A stretch of DNA of 5,200 nucleotides from Bacillota bacterium (GTDB taxonomy: Bacteria > Bacillota > Clostridia > Acetivibrionales > DSM-1351), in contig JAEYWA010000247.1 of assembly GCA_023431385.1 (NCBI GenBank), positions 1-5,200 on the forward strand. Reading direction: 5' to 3'. Position numbers and translations under genes: made by a program. The first letter of the stretch is position 1, and every line of letters begins with the position of its first letter. The notes under the pieces were generated by a model that did no database searches, was not told the origin of the DNA, and saw only the letters and a program-made list of their open reading frames with translations. Of the stretch, positions 1-5,200 are shown piece by piece.

Positions 1-23
1 AAATTCCTATATTCGGGGTTTGA

Positions 24-40
24 AAAGGGGATTCCCCTTT
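24..40. repeat. Perfect inverted repeat, 8-base arms
   Basis: Arms AAAGGGGA (24-31) and TCCCCTTT (33-40) are exact complements around a single central T, so a folded strand would form about 6 pairs with a 5-base loop. No T-run follows, so it does not look like an intrinsic terminator on the + strand. Confidence 0.7.
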
Positions 41-61
41 CCGGTGTAGTGGGGGTGCTCA

Positions 62-78
62 GAAACACAAAGTGTTTC
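62..78. repeat. Perfect inverted repeat, 7-base arms, AAA loop
   Basis: GAAACAC (62-68) and GTGTTTC (72-78) are exact complements separated by AAA. It sits between the other two GC-rich hairpins. No T-run follows. Confidence 0.7.
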
Positions 79-83
79 GTCGA

Positions 84-103
84 AGGGGGCAGTAGTGCCC
101 CCT
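84..103. repeat. Strong GC hairpin, 8-base arms, GTAG loop
   Basis: AGGGGGCA (84-91) and TGCCCCCT (96-103) are exact complements around the loop GTAG (92-95); this is the strongest single stem in the window. Its loop plus 3' arm (AGTGCCC, 94-100) is also perfectly complementary to GGGCACT at 147-153, so a second, mutually exclusive or pseudoknotted pairing is possible. The following TAGCG is not a T-run, so it does not read as a terminator. Confidence 0.75.
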
Positions 104-106
104 AGC

Positions 107-183
107 GAACAAGATAATTTGCGAGCAAAGACAGAGTAATTAGAACGGGCACTAAACAGCTTTGCGAAGAAAATTTCTTGTTT
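107..183. repeat. Long imperfect stem-loop
   Basis: AACAAGA (108-114) pairs with TCTTGTT (176-182); after a bulged T115, AATTT (116-120) pairs with AAATT (171-175). G107-T183 could add a wobble pair. Inside, GCAAAG (125-130) pairs with CTTTGC (160-165), leaving an asymmetric internal loop (121-124 against 166-170) in which GA (123-124) faces GA (166-167). The apical loop (131-159) contains GGGCACT, complementary to 94-100. Read by eye; no folding energy was computed. Confidence 0.45.
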
Positions 184-187
184 CCGG

Positions 188-219
188 TTGTTAAACGTTA
201 CCTGTTTTTACCATAGTAT
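188..219 (+). promoter_or_regulatory. Weak candidate promoter for the small gene
   Basis: TAGTAT (214-219) resembles a -10 box (TATAAT) about 60 bases before the ATG at 280. The best -35 choices are poor: TTGTTA (188-193) with a 20-base spacer, or TTAAAC (191-196) with a 17-base spacer. This is the only sigma-A-like arrangement I could find here, and it is weak. Confidence 0.2.
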
Positions 220-279
220 GTGAGAAAGCAATTAAAACCTAACATAAAGCTGAAAATGATCATATAAAGGAGAAACTGT

Positions 280-486
280 ATGGAGCAATTAAAAAGCGTC
301 ATTGATATGCTGAAAAAAGTAAATTCAAAAAACTGTTCGGTATTGGACTCATGCAAGGAAGATAAATTACAGCAGGATATGGAGTATGAATACCTCTTTA
401 AGGAATATTGGACGGCTGATCTCAGAATAAAAAACATCATTATACTTTTGGAGGCCATTGAAAAGGAATTAGAAGCAGTGAGTTAG
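280..486 (+). CDS. Small hypothetical protein, 68 aa, helical and charged
   Basis: I do not recognise this protein. The ATG is set by a good ribosome binding site, AAAGGAG (266-272), 7 bases upstream, and the frame ends in TAG at 484-486. The product is rich in Lys, Glu, Leu and Ile with no proline or glycine, so it is probably almost all alpha-helix. Two helical stretches (about residues 2-17 and 27-65) flank a short segment with two cysteines, C19 and C25. The second helix carries an aromatic cluster (Y36, Y38, F40, Y43, W44). It has no signal peptide, no obvious DNA-binding motif and no clear membrane span; 53-57 is a short hydrophobic run inside a charged helix. It lies 200 bases upstream of the ATPase gene on the same strand, so it could be an accessory or regulatory gene of the injection-system locus or simply a neighbour. 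An overlapping reverse-strand frame lacks a ribosome binding site, which favours this reading. Confidence 0.6.
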   Translation: MEQLKSVIDMLKKVNSKNCSVLDSCKEDKLQQDMEYEYLFKEYWTADLRIKNIIILLEAIEKELEAVS

Positions 487-494
487 CAAAAAAA

Positions 495-524
495 TTGATA
501 AATAAAATAAATCAAAATTTTAGT
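495..524 (+). promoter_or_regulatory. Candidate sigma-A-like promoter for the eCIS operon
   Basis: TTGATA (495-500) matches five of six bases of the -35 consensus, and TTTAGT (519-524) matches four of six of the -10, with an 18-base spacer. It would give a leader of about 155 bases before the ATPase start. A second weaker pair is TTGTAA (524-529) with TAATAT (549-554), 19-base spacer. In such AT-rich DNA chance matches are common, and a stress or sporulation sigma factor could equally drive the cluster. Confidence 0.25.
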
Positions 525-672
525 TGTAAAGCAGTCCTTAATTTTACCTAATATAGTGACATGGGAAAAACACAATATATTGAGTTGTTTCTATTTCAAT
601 AATCAAGATGTATTAAATTTCAAAAAGATATATTCAAAATGCCCAAAAGAGTTATTTTAATATTTCGTTTAT

Positions 673-683
673 AAAAGGTAGGA
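673..683 (+). promoter_or_regulatory. Imperfect ribosome binding site of the ATPase gene
   Basis: AAAAGGTAGGA precedes ATG 687; AGGTAGG differs from AGGAGG by an inserted T, and the gap to the start codon is only 3 bases. It is a weaker signal than the AAGGAGG of the sheath gene, which fits a protein needed in few copies. Confidence 0.5.
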
Positions 684-686
684 CAA

Positions 687-2948
687 ATGAAAATTACAGA
701 ACACTACTTTAATAAAAAAGCGGGTAAGGCACTTGCTAATATGGAGACTGAGACTGTTAAACCGTATTCCTCAAGTATGGAATATATAGAAGATGAATTG
801 AAACTGTTGGATTTGAAGCTAATATTGCACCTACAGCTCAGCATTGAGACAGGAACCTTATACTCAAGTACTCTGGGACTTATATCTGCTGAAGAAATAT
901 TTACTTTGCTTGATGGTTATGGTATATACGGCAGTGACCGGGAACAGTTAGAGAAGCAAATACGGCAAATGGACCGACAGATTACCGAAAGACTCCATAT
1001 GGGAAGAAAACGGGGGATATACAATTCTATCCAAAGACTTTCTGATTTATATGGGTTTGGACCATTCGAGAAATTCTGCATAATAGCATGTCTGGCACCT
1101 GAGATCAACCCAAAATACCAACGAATCTACGGATACTTACAAAATGATACAGACATAATAAAGCCTAGCATTGACCTTGTTTCACGAATATTTCCTCTTG
1201 AGGAATGTGAAAGATATCTGGTCAGAAGTGTTTTTGACATTCAGGCTCCGCTAACAAAATATCTTATGGATCAAGCAGGAGAGCTGACTGACTACAGTAC
1301 CCCCATGATCACCAGGCACTTGAAATTGGATGATTGGGTTGTCAACTATCTGTTTGATATATGGGTAATAGATGCTCAACTGGCACAGGTGGCTCAGCTT
1401 ATTCAGCCGGAAGGTAAGCCATATGGGGAAATGTCATTCAATACAGAACAAAATCTTGGAAGGTCTTTAAGCCATAGAATTTCTCAGTTCATTGACTATT
1501 ACAGGGGTACAGGCAGAGATAAGCTTAAGAAAGTGTTCTATTTCTATGGCCCAAAAGGTGTGGGTAAAATCGAGCAGGTTAATGCTATTTGCAACTGTTT
1601 GGGCTTGCCTCTGATTATAGTGGATATGGAGCGAATGCTTTTGTCTGACTCATTCGAGGAATCATTGAGGCGAATAGAGCGCCAGGCCTTGATAAGCAAT
1701 GCAGCTATCTGTCTTAAGAACGCTGATTTGCTACTAAATGAAAAAGGACTTCAGAATAAACTTGATGAGCTACTTCGGGTAATACAAAATTCTATACACT
1801 TGACGTTTATTCTTGGACAATCCGAATGGTATCCAGCAGGTACAAACTATGATTTTTCCTTTATAAATGCTGAGTTTCCCTGCCCTACGGGTACAGAAAG
1901 AAAAAAAATCTGGGAGCAATATAGCGGACAGTATAGTTTGGGTAATAATGTAGACCTGGACAAACTCTCTGAAAACTTCAGATTTACCCAGGGGCAGATA
2001 AAGACTGCACTCAAGCTCGGAGAAAGCAGCTCTGTATGGAATAGTCCTGAAAACGGCCTGATTGGGAACGATGAGCTATATAATTCCTGTTATGCCCAAT
2101 CCAATAAAAAGCTGGGGAATTTAGCAGCCAGAATCAAGGCACTATATACAATGAAGATGCTTGTGCTGCCTGAGGAACAAATGGAACAGATGCAGGAAAT
2201 ATGCAACCAGGTGAAATACCGCTCATTGGTATATGAAAAATGGGGCTTCGAGAAAAGACTGTCTCTTGGAAAGGGTTTGAATATTCTTTTTTCAGGTCCT
2301 CCTGGTAGTGGAAAAACAATGGCAGCTGAAGTAATTGCAAATGAAATCGGCCTAGAAATCTACAAAATCGATGTATCTCAAGTGGTCAGCAAATACATTG
2401 GTGAAACCGAGAAAAATCTGGAGGAAGTCTTTACTGAAGCCGAAACCTCAAATGCCATACTCTTTTTTGATGAGGCTGACGCCCTTTTTGGAAAACGTTC
2501 TGAAGTAAAGGATGCTCACGACAGATATGCAAATGTGGAGATAGGCTATTTGCTGCAAAGGATGGAAGAGTACGATGGAATTGTAATTCTGGCCACCAAT
2601 TTGAATCAAAATATAGATGAGGCCTTCCTCAGAAGATTGCATTTCAATGTTACCTTCCCGTTCCCCGACAAAGAGCAGAGAAAACTGATTTGGATGGGTA
2701 TCTTCCCGGCAGGTGCACCGGTTGACAAAAATTTAGACTATGAATTTTTGGCTGAAAAATTTGCACTGGCAGGAGGAAATATTAAAAATATTGCTTTAAA
2801 TGCGGCTTTTTATGCGGCCCATTCATCCTGCAGCATAAGCATTAAGGAAATAATGCAGGCTGCTAAACGGGAATACAAAAAACTGGGCAAGACATTTTTA
2901 ATGTCAGACTATGCCCCATATTATCAACTTATTGAGGTGAAGAAATAA
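687..2948 (+). CDS. Two-module AAA+ ATPase of eCIS (Afp15/Pvc15 type)
   Basis: A cytoplasmic 753-aa ATPase of the kind encoded with extracellular contractile injection systems. Its family is linked to particle assembly, though the exact substrate is not settled. The C-terminal AAA+ module (about 500-740) is complete: Walker A GPPGSGKT (537-544), Walker B ILFFDEAD (591-598), sensor 1 ATN (636-638), candidate arginine fingers R649/R650 in AFLRRLHF, and a sensor-2-like GGNIKN (696-701). An earlier module (about 255-450) is degenerate: its P-loop GPKGVGKI (288-295) has Ile in place of the Thr/Ser that binds magnesium, and the Walker B position reads ICLKNAD (341-347) without the catalytic Asp-Glu pair. 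So one active and one probably inactive ring domain are expected. Residues 1-245 are a mainly helical N-terminal region; related ATPases carry a winged-helix segment there, which I cannot confirm. The start follows the site at 673-683. The stop overlaps the next start by one base (TAATG), implying translational coupling to the cap gene. Confidence 0.9.
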   Translation: MKITEHYFNKKAGKALANMETETVKPYSSSMEYIEDELKLLDLKLILHLQLSIETGTLYSSTLGLISAEEIFTLLDGYGIYGSDREQLEKQIRQMDRQITERLHMGRKRGIYNSIQRLSDLYGFGPFEKFCIIACLAPEINPKYQRIYGYLQNDTDIIKPSIDLVSRIFPLEECERYLVRSVFDIQAPLTKYLMDQAGELTDYSTPMITRHLKLDDWVVNYLFDIWVIDAQLAQVAQLIQPEGKPYGEMSFNTEQNLGRSLSHRISQFIDYYRGTGRDKLKKVFYFYGPKGVGKIEQVNAICNCLGLPLIIVDMERMLLSDSFEESLRRIERQALISNAAICLKNADLLLNEKGLQNKLDELLRVIQNSIHLTFILGQSEWYPAGTNYDFSFINAEFPCPTGTERKKIWEQYSGQYSLGNNVDLDKLSENFRFTQGQIKTALKLGESSSVWNSPENGLIGNDELYNSCYAQSNKKLGNLAARIKALYTMKMLVLPEEQMEQMQEICNQVKYRSLVYEKWGFEKRLSLGKGLNILFSGPPGSGKTMAAEVIANEIGLEIYKIDVSQVVSKYIGETEKNLEEVFTEAETSNAILFFDEADALFGKRSEVKDAHDRYANVEIGYLLQRMEEYDGIVILATNLNQNIDEAFLRRLHFNVTFPFPDKEQRKLIWMGIFPAGAPVDKNLDYEFLAEKFALAGGNIKNIALNAAFYAAHSSCSISIKEIMQAAKREYKKLGKTFLMSDYAPYYQLIEVKK
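2934..2940 (+). promoter_or_regulatory. Ribosome binding site of the cap gene inside the ATPase gene
   Basis: GAGGTGA lies in the last codons of the ATPase gene, 7 bases before ATG 2948. With the TAATG stop/start overlap it supports re-initiation by ribosomes finishing the ATPase. Confidence 0.6.
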
Positions 2949-3520
2949 TGGCTGTTGAATCGCGTACAGTAATAAGAGATGTTAGTGCAAGCCTGAAAGC
3001 CCTGATCAAGGCAAATGTGCCTGAACTAATGGATGACAGCTATATCAGCTTTGGCTCTCCAAGCGATATAGATTCATCAAATGTTAATTTATCAATGTGC
3101 TTATATTACCTTACTGAAAGCCCAAGTATGAGAAACAGTGAAAAAGAAGCTGTGGGAGATACCGACAGGTTTTACAGTCCCCCTGCATACCTCGATCTGT
3201 TTTACTTAATGACACCCTATGCAAAAGATAGGGATACAGAACTGCTCATACTAGGAAAGCTGTTTCAGCTGTTTCACGAGCACGCAGTTCTCAGCGGAGA
3301 TGATCTGAAAGGGAATCTTGCTGCCTGTGGTAACGAGAAAATAAGAATATCCTACAATAATCTATCGCTGCAGGATATTAAACAACTATGGGAGGTGTTT
3401 CCGGGAAAACCGGCTAAGCTTAGCTTATCCTATCTGGTTTCTCCAGTAAGACTGCCTTCTGAAAAACTCTTTACAATACCAAGAGTTCTTGAAAAAGATC
3501 TCAATGTTCGAAGAATATAA
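2948..3520 (+). CDS. DUF4255 / Pvc16-type tail terminator (cap) protein
   Basis: A 190-aa protein of the DUF4255 (Pvc16 N-terminal domain) family. In eCIS particles this protein (Afp16 in Serratia, Pvc16 in Photorhabdus) caps the distal end of the tube and sheath and ends polymerisation. Family hallmarks visible here are an N-terminal helix (MAVESRTVIRDVSASLKALI, 1-20), the segment PPAYLDLFYLMTP (78-90) with the conserved aromatic/Leu-Asp pattern, the helix TELLILGKLFQLFHEHAVL (97-115), and a C-terminal LQDIKQLWEVFPGKPAKLSLSY region (141-162). The length is normal for a single-domain member. There is no signal peptide or membrane segment. It begins inside the ATPase stop codon and is followed by a 65-base gap before the sheath gene. 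ATPase and DUF4255 genes are neighbours in many eCIS clusters, which strengthens both calls. Confidence 0.88.
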   Translation: MAVESRTVIRDVSASLKALIKANVPELMDDSYISFGSPSDIDSSNVNLSMCLYYLTESPSMRNSEKEAVGDTDRFYSPPAYLDLFYLMTPYAKDRDTELLILGKLFQLFHEHAVLSGDDLKGNLAACGNEKIRISYNNLSLQDIKQLWEVFPGKPAKLSLSYLVSPVRLPSEKLFTIPRVLEKDLNVRRI

Positions 3521-3521
3521 G

Positions 3522-3559
3522 TTTTATAGGTTCTGAAATAAACAAACGGAACCATAAAA
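3522..3559 (+). repeat. Bulged hairpin between the cap and sheath genes
   Basis: TTTTAT (3522-3527) pairs with ATAAAA (3554-3559) and GGTTC (3529-3533) with GAACC (3549-3553), with A3528 bulged; T3534-G3548 and G3535-C3547 can extend the stem to 13 pairs around an 11-base loop. It starts one base after the cap gene's stop and ends 12 bases before the sheath ribosome binding site. No T-run follows, so an intrinsic + strand terminator is unlikely. A role in mRNA stability or processing at the 5' end of the sheath message is an inference. Confidence 0.55.
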
Positions 3560-3571
3560 ATCAGTTATAAC

Positions 3572-3578
3572 AAGGAGG
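3572..3578 (+). promoter_or_regulatory. Strong ribosome binding site of the sheath gene
   Basis: AAGGAGG, a near-ideal Shine-Dalgarno sequence 7 bases before ATG 3586. It is the strongest in the window, consistent with a structural protein needed in many copies per particle, and it fixes the start codon. Confidence 0.75.
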
Positions 3579-3585
3579 ACTTGAA

Positions 3586-5130
3586 ATGCCAAATTATTTA
3601 TCACCAGGGGTTTATGTAGAGGAAGTTTCCAGCGGAGTAAAGCCGATTGCCGGTGTAGGAACCGCAGTTGGTGCTTTTATTGGAATTGCAGAGAGAGGTG
3701 TAATCGGCAAAGCGGTATTGGTAACAAATTGGAGCCAGTATGTTAATGAGTTTGGGGGTTTTTTACCGAATGCTTACCTTGCATATGCAGTTTACAATTT
3801 CTTTGCTGAAGGAGGTACATCCTGCTATGTAGTAAGAGCTGCTTCACCGGATGCAAAAAATGCGTTTGCGGTAGTAAAGGATACGTCCGGTGAGAACCTT
3901 CTACAAATAAGTGCCCGTTCGGAAGGCGACTGGGGCAACAGACTTTCCTTTACGGTTGAGGAGCCATCAAATGGGCAATTAGCTGGATTTAAGCTGACTA
4001 TCAAGTATAGTGAACTCTCTTCTTTCAGCGATGAGTATGTTGGTGAAGAGAAAGAGGGCGAAATAGTTGAAGTCTTCGACAATTTGCTCATATTCAATTG
4101 CGAAGAAAAGGTAAATGATATTTCATCATTTGTTAAAGTAACACCATTGGTTGACCTTAAGGTACTGGAAAACCGTGATAAGAAGCCACAATATACCGAG
4201 AAGGACAAATCAATAGATCTTGATAATGGAATTAATGGTATATCAATGGTTGAGTATCTTGATCCAACTAATAAACAAGTCGGAATACATGCATTTGATA
4301 TCATTGATGATATCAATATTATGGCCGCTCCAGACATAGCAGACATGATCGGAAGCCGTAACATTATTCTGGAAATGCTCAATTATTGTAGATTAAGAAA
4401 GGATTGCTTTTTCGTAGCCGATCCTCCACACGGATTATCACCACAAAGTGTCAAGGACTTTAAAGAGGGGGCAGGAGCTTTCTCAGGTAATGCCTTCAAT
4501 AGCTCTTATGGTGCGTTGTATTATCCATGGGTATTCATCAATGATCCGCTGACAGGAAAGAAGAAGCTTATCCCGCCATCAGGTTCGGTGGTTGGTACTT
4601 ATGCGTATGTTGATTCATCAAGGGGCGTTCACAAAGCTCCGGCTGGGACAACAGACGGTTATCTTGACACAGTTGTAGGAGTGGAGAAGATTGTAACCAA
4701 GGGTGAGCAGGAACTTCTGAACCCTATTGGAATAAATGTAATCCGTTCTCTTCCCGAAGGTATTTGCATCTGGGGAGCAAGAACCCTTTCTTCCGATGCT
4801 GAATGGAGATACATAAACATCAGACGCTTAATGATGTATATTGAAGAATCAGTTGATAAGGGAAGCCAGTGGGTAGTCTTCGAACCCAACGAACCGTCAC
4901 TGTGGGGCAAAGTAAAGAGGAATCTATCTGCGTTCCTGACAAGAGTATGGAGAGATGGTGCTTTATATGGATCTACACCCGAGGAGGCATTCTTTGTTAA
5001 GGTGGATGAGGAAAACAATCCTCCTGCCGTAAGAGATGCAGGGCAACTTGTAATTGAAGTTGGTATAGCTCCAGTTAAACCTGCAGAATTTGTAATAATC
5101 AAAGTCAGCCAAAAGACGCTGACAAAATAA
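3586..5130 (+). CDS. Contractile tail sheath protein
   Basis: A 514-aa sheath subunit of a phage-tail-like contractile injection system. Its rings stack around the inner tube and contract to push the tube through a target envelope. The N-terminus has the classic sheath opening, PGVYVEEVSSG (7-17), then a GTAVGAFIGIAERG segment (25-38). The C-terminal half carries the conserved core: SSYGALYYPW (306-315), PPSGSVVG (330-337), RGVHKAPAG (346-354), NPIGINVIR (379-387), IWGARTL (395-401), WRYINIRRLMMYIEESV (407-423) and the terminal LVIEVGIAPVKPAEFVI strands (488-504), which in known sheaths link neighbouring subunits. Residues about 95-230 are less conserved and charged, probably an outward-facing insertion domain. 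The protein is longer than R-pyocin sheath and shorter than T4 gp18. Only one sheath gene is visible before the tube gene, whereas Afp/PVC clusters carry several. Phage origin cannot be excluded from this gene alone; the flanking ATPase and DUF4255 genes favour eCIS. Confidence 0.95.
   Translation: MPNYLSPGVYVEEVSSGVKPIAGVGTAVGAFIGIAERGVIGKAVLVTNWSQYVNEFGGFLPNAYLAYAVYNFFAEGGTSCYVVRAASPDAKNAFAVVKDTSGENLLQISARSEGDWGNRLSFTVEEPSNGQLAGFKLTIKYSELSSFSDEYVGEEKEGEIVEVFDNLLIFNCEEKVNDISSFVKVTPLVDLKVLENRDKKPQYTEKDKSIDLDNGINGISMVEYLDPTNKQVGIHAFDIIDDINIMAAPDIADMIGSRNIILEMLNYCRLRKDCFFVADPPHGLSPQSVKDFKEGAGAFSGNAFNSSYGALYYPWVFINDPLTGKKKLIPPSGSVVGTYAYVDSSRGVHKAPAGTTDGYLDTVVGVEKIVTKGEQELLNPIGINVIRSLPEGICIWGARTLSSDAEWRYINIRRLMMYIEESVDKGSQWVVFEPNEPSLWGKVKRNLSAFLTRVWRDGALYGSTPEEAFFVKVDEENNPPAVRDAGQLVIEVGIAPVKPAEFVIIKVSQKTLTK
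4295..4316 (+). repeat. Perfect 9-base inverted repeat inside the sheath gene
   Basis: TTGATATCA (4295-4303) and TGATATCAA (4308-4316) are exact complements around TTGA. The bases encode residues 237-244 (FDIIDDIN) of the sheath, at the start of the conserved core. The repetition of Asp and Ile codons may explain it fully; no function is claimed. Confidence 0.5.
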
Positions 5131-5151
5131 CAACAGAGAGGAGATTAAACA

Positions 5152-5200
5152 ATGGCTACAGGTAAAAGAATTGATCCATATAGAAATTTTAGATTCAGAG
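5152..5200 (+). CDS. Tail tube protein, N-terminus only (cut by window end)
   Basis: Sixteen codons are visible, reading MATGKRIDPYRNFRFR, before the window ends in the next codon. The ribosome binding site AGGAG (5139-5143) lies 8 bases upstream of the ATG, and the gene starts 21 bases after the sheath stop. The pattern of a short basic leader then DPYRNFRFR is typical of the gp19-like tail tube family of phage-tail-like systems, in which the next residues form the first beta strand. Tube rings stack inside the sheath and form the channel delivered into the target. Position straight after the sheath gene supports the call; only 16 residues are seen, so it rests on motif and context. Confidence 0.8.
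   Translation, partial: MATGKRIDPYRNFRFR

Larger units (their letters stand above)
24..188. other. GC-rich, hairpin-dense non-coding region (structured RNA or mobile-element transfer region)
   Basis: About 165 bases with no convincing gene, much richer in G+C than the rest of the window (roughly 55% over 21-110 by hand count). It holds three compact perfect inverted repeats in a row (24-40, 62-78, 84-103), then a longer imperfect helix pairing 107-120 with 171-183 and 125-130 with 160-165. The octamer TTTCCGGT occurs at both ends (38-45 and 181-188). The motif GTAGTG occurs twice (46-51, 92-97), and its complement CACTA lies at 150-154. Such clusters of hairpins occur in structured non-coding RNAs and around transfer origins or ends of clostridial integrative elements; I match it to no named family. 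The hairpins are visible in the sequence; the role is inference. Confidence 0.45.
487..686 (+). other. AT-rich intergenic region upstream of the eCIS operon
   Basis: About 22% G+C by hand count, with stops in all frames and no supported gene. It is the likely site of the promoter for the ATPase-cap-sheath-tube operon. I see no convincing terminator after the small gene: the short pairing TTGAT (495-499) with ATCAA (511-515) is weak, AT-only in context and not followed by a proper T-run. Transcription from the small gene could therefore run into the operon. Confidence 0.5.

Noticed and set aside
1..105. Frame open from the first base to TAG at 103-105, as if the tail of an upstream gene
   Set aside because: It reads through three perfect hairpins, gives a product with no recognisable motif, and 34 codons without a stop is unremarkable in GC-rich sequence; no start is visible.
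198..458. Reverse-strand 86-aa frame over the small gene
   Set aside because: No ribosome binding site before its start and it overlaps a + strand gene that has a good one; Ser/Phe-rich composition fits a shadow frame.
495..523. Possible terminator after the small gene (TTGAT/ATCAA pairing then TTTT)
   Set aside because: Only five AT-rich pairs with an 11-base loop; too weak to support a terminator.
3258..3275. Tandem 9-base repeat AGCTGTTTC x2 in the cap gene
   Set aside because: Encodes part of KLFQLFHE in a normal family helix; two copies in coding sequence can arise from codon choice.
3401..3424. CCGG-GAAAA-CCGG hairpin next to the 12-base palindrome GCTAAGCTTAGC in the cap gene
   Set aside because: Inside conserved coding sequence (FPGKPAKLS); short palindromes of this size occur by chance and nothing links them to a function.
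3825..4382. Reverse-strand 185-aa frame inside the sheath gene
   Set aside because: Ser/Thr-rich translation with no family resemblance, lying fully antisense to a clear sheath gene; a shadow frame.
4659..5102. Reverse-strand 147-aa frame inside the sheath gene
   Set aside because: Antisense to the most conserved part of the sheath protein, with no recognisable motif.
1..5200. CRISPR array, tRNA or rRNA genes
   Set aside because: No regularly spaced direct repeats and no tRNA or rRNA motifs seen on either strand.

Overview
The window looks like low-GC Firmicutes DNA, most likely from a class Clostridia organism. Codons are AT-rich, the ribosome binding sites are purine-rich (AAGGAGG, AGGAG), and the intergenic stretches are very AT-rich (about 22% GC by hand count over 487-686). 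The phage-tail-like proteins also read like the clostridial versions. I cannot name a genus from sequence alone.

The main content is the start of a contractile-injection-system gene cluster, all on the + strand. It is of the extracellular type (eCIS: Afp/PVC/MAC-like, 'headless phage tail'). In order it holds a 753-aa two-module AAA+ ATPase of the Afp15/Pvc15 type (687-2948), a DUF4255 / Pvc16-type tail-terminator (cap) protein (2948-3520), a 514-aa contractile tail sheath protein (3586-5130), and the first 16 codons of a tail tube protein cut by the window end (from 5152). ATPase plus DUF4255 next to sheath and tube is what separates eCIS from ordinary phage tails and from type VI secretion. 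In the classical Afp/PVC clusters the ATPase and cap genes come last; here they lead and the structural genes follow.

Upstream are two less certain parts. Positions 1-190 are GC-rich (about 55% over 21-110) and dense with perfect inverted repeats, followed by a longer imperfect helix. This is either a structured RNA or a mobile-element transfer/recombination region such as an oriT, and I cannot decide between them. Positions 280-486 carry a small, well-positioned gene for a 68-aa helical protein of unknown function. A 200-base AT-rich gap, where the cluster promoter probably lies, separates it from the ATPase gene.

How the genes work together (family knowledge plus inference): tube subunits polymerise inside a sheath that contracts to drive the tube into a target membrane, the DUF4255 protein caps the distal end and sets the end of polymerisation, and the AAA+ ATPase acts in assembly or recycling. 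Baseplate, spike, tape-measure, fibre and any toxin cargo genes would be expected downstream, outside the window. The tight spacing (1-base overlap, then 65 and 21 bases) indicates one operon. Translation signals are stronger at the high-copy sheath gene than at the ATPase gene.
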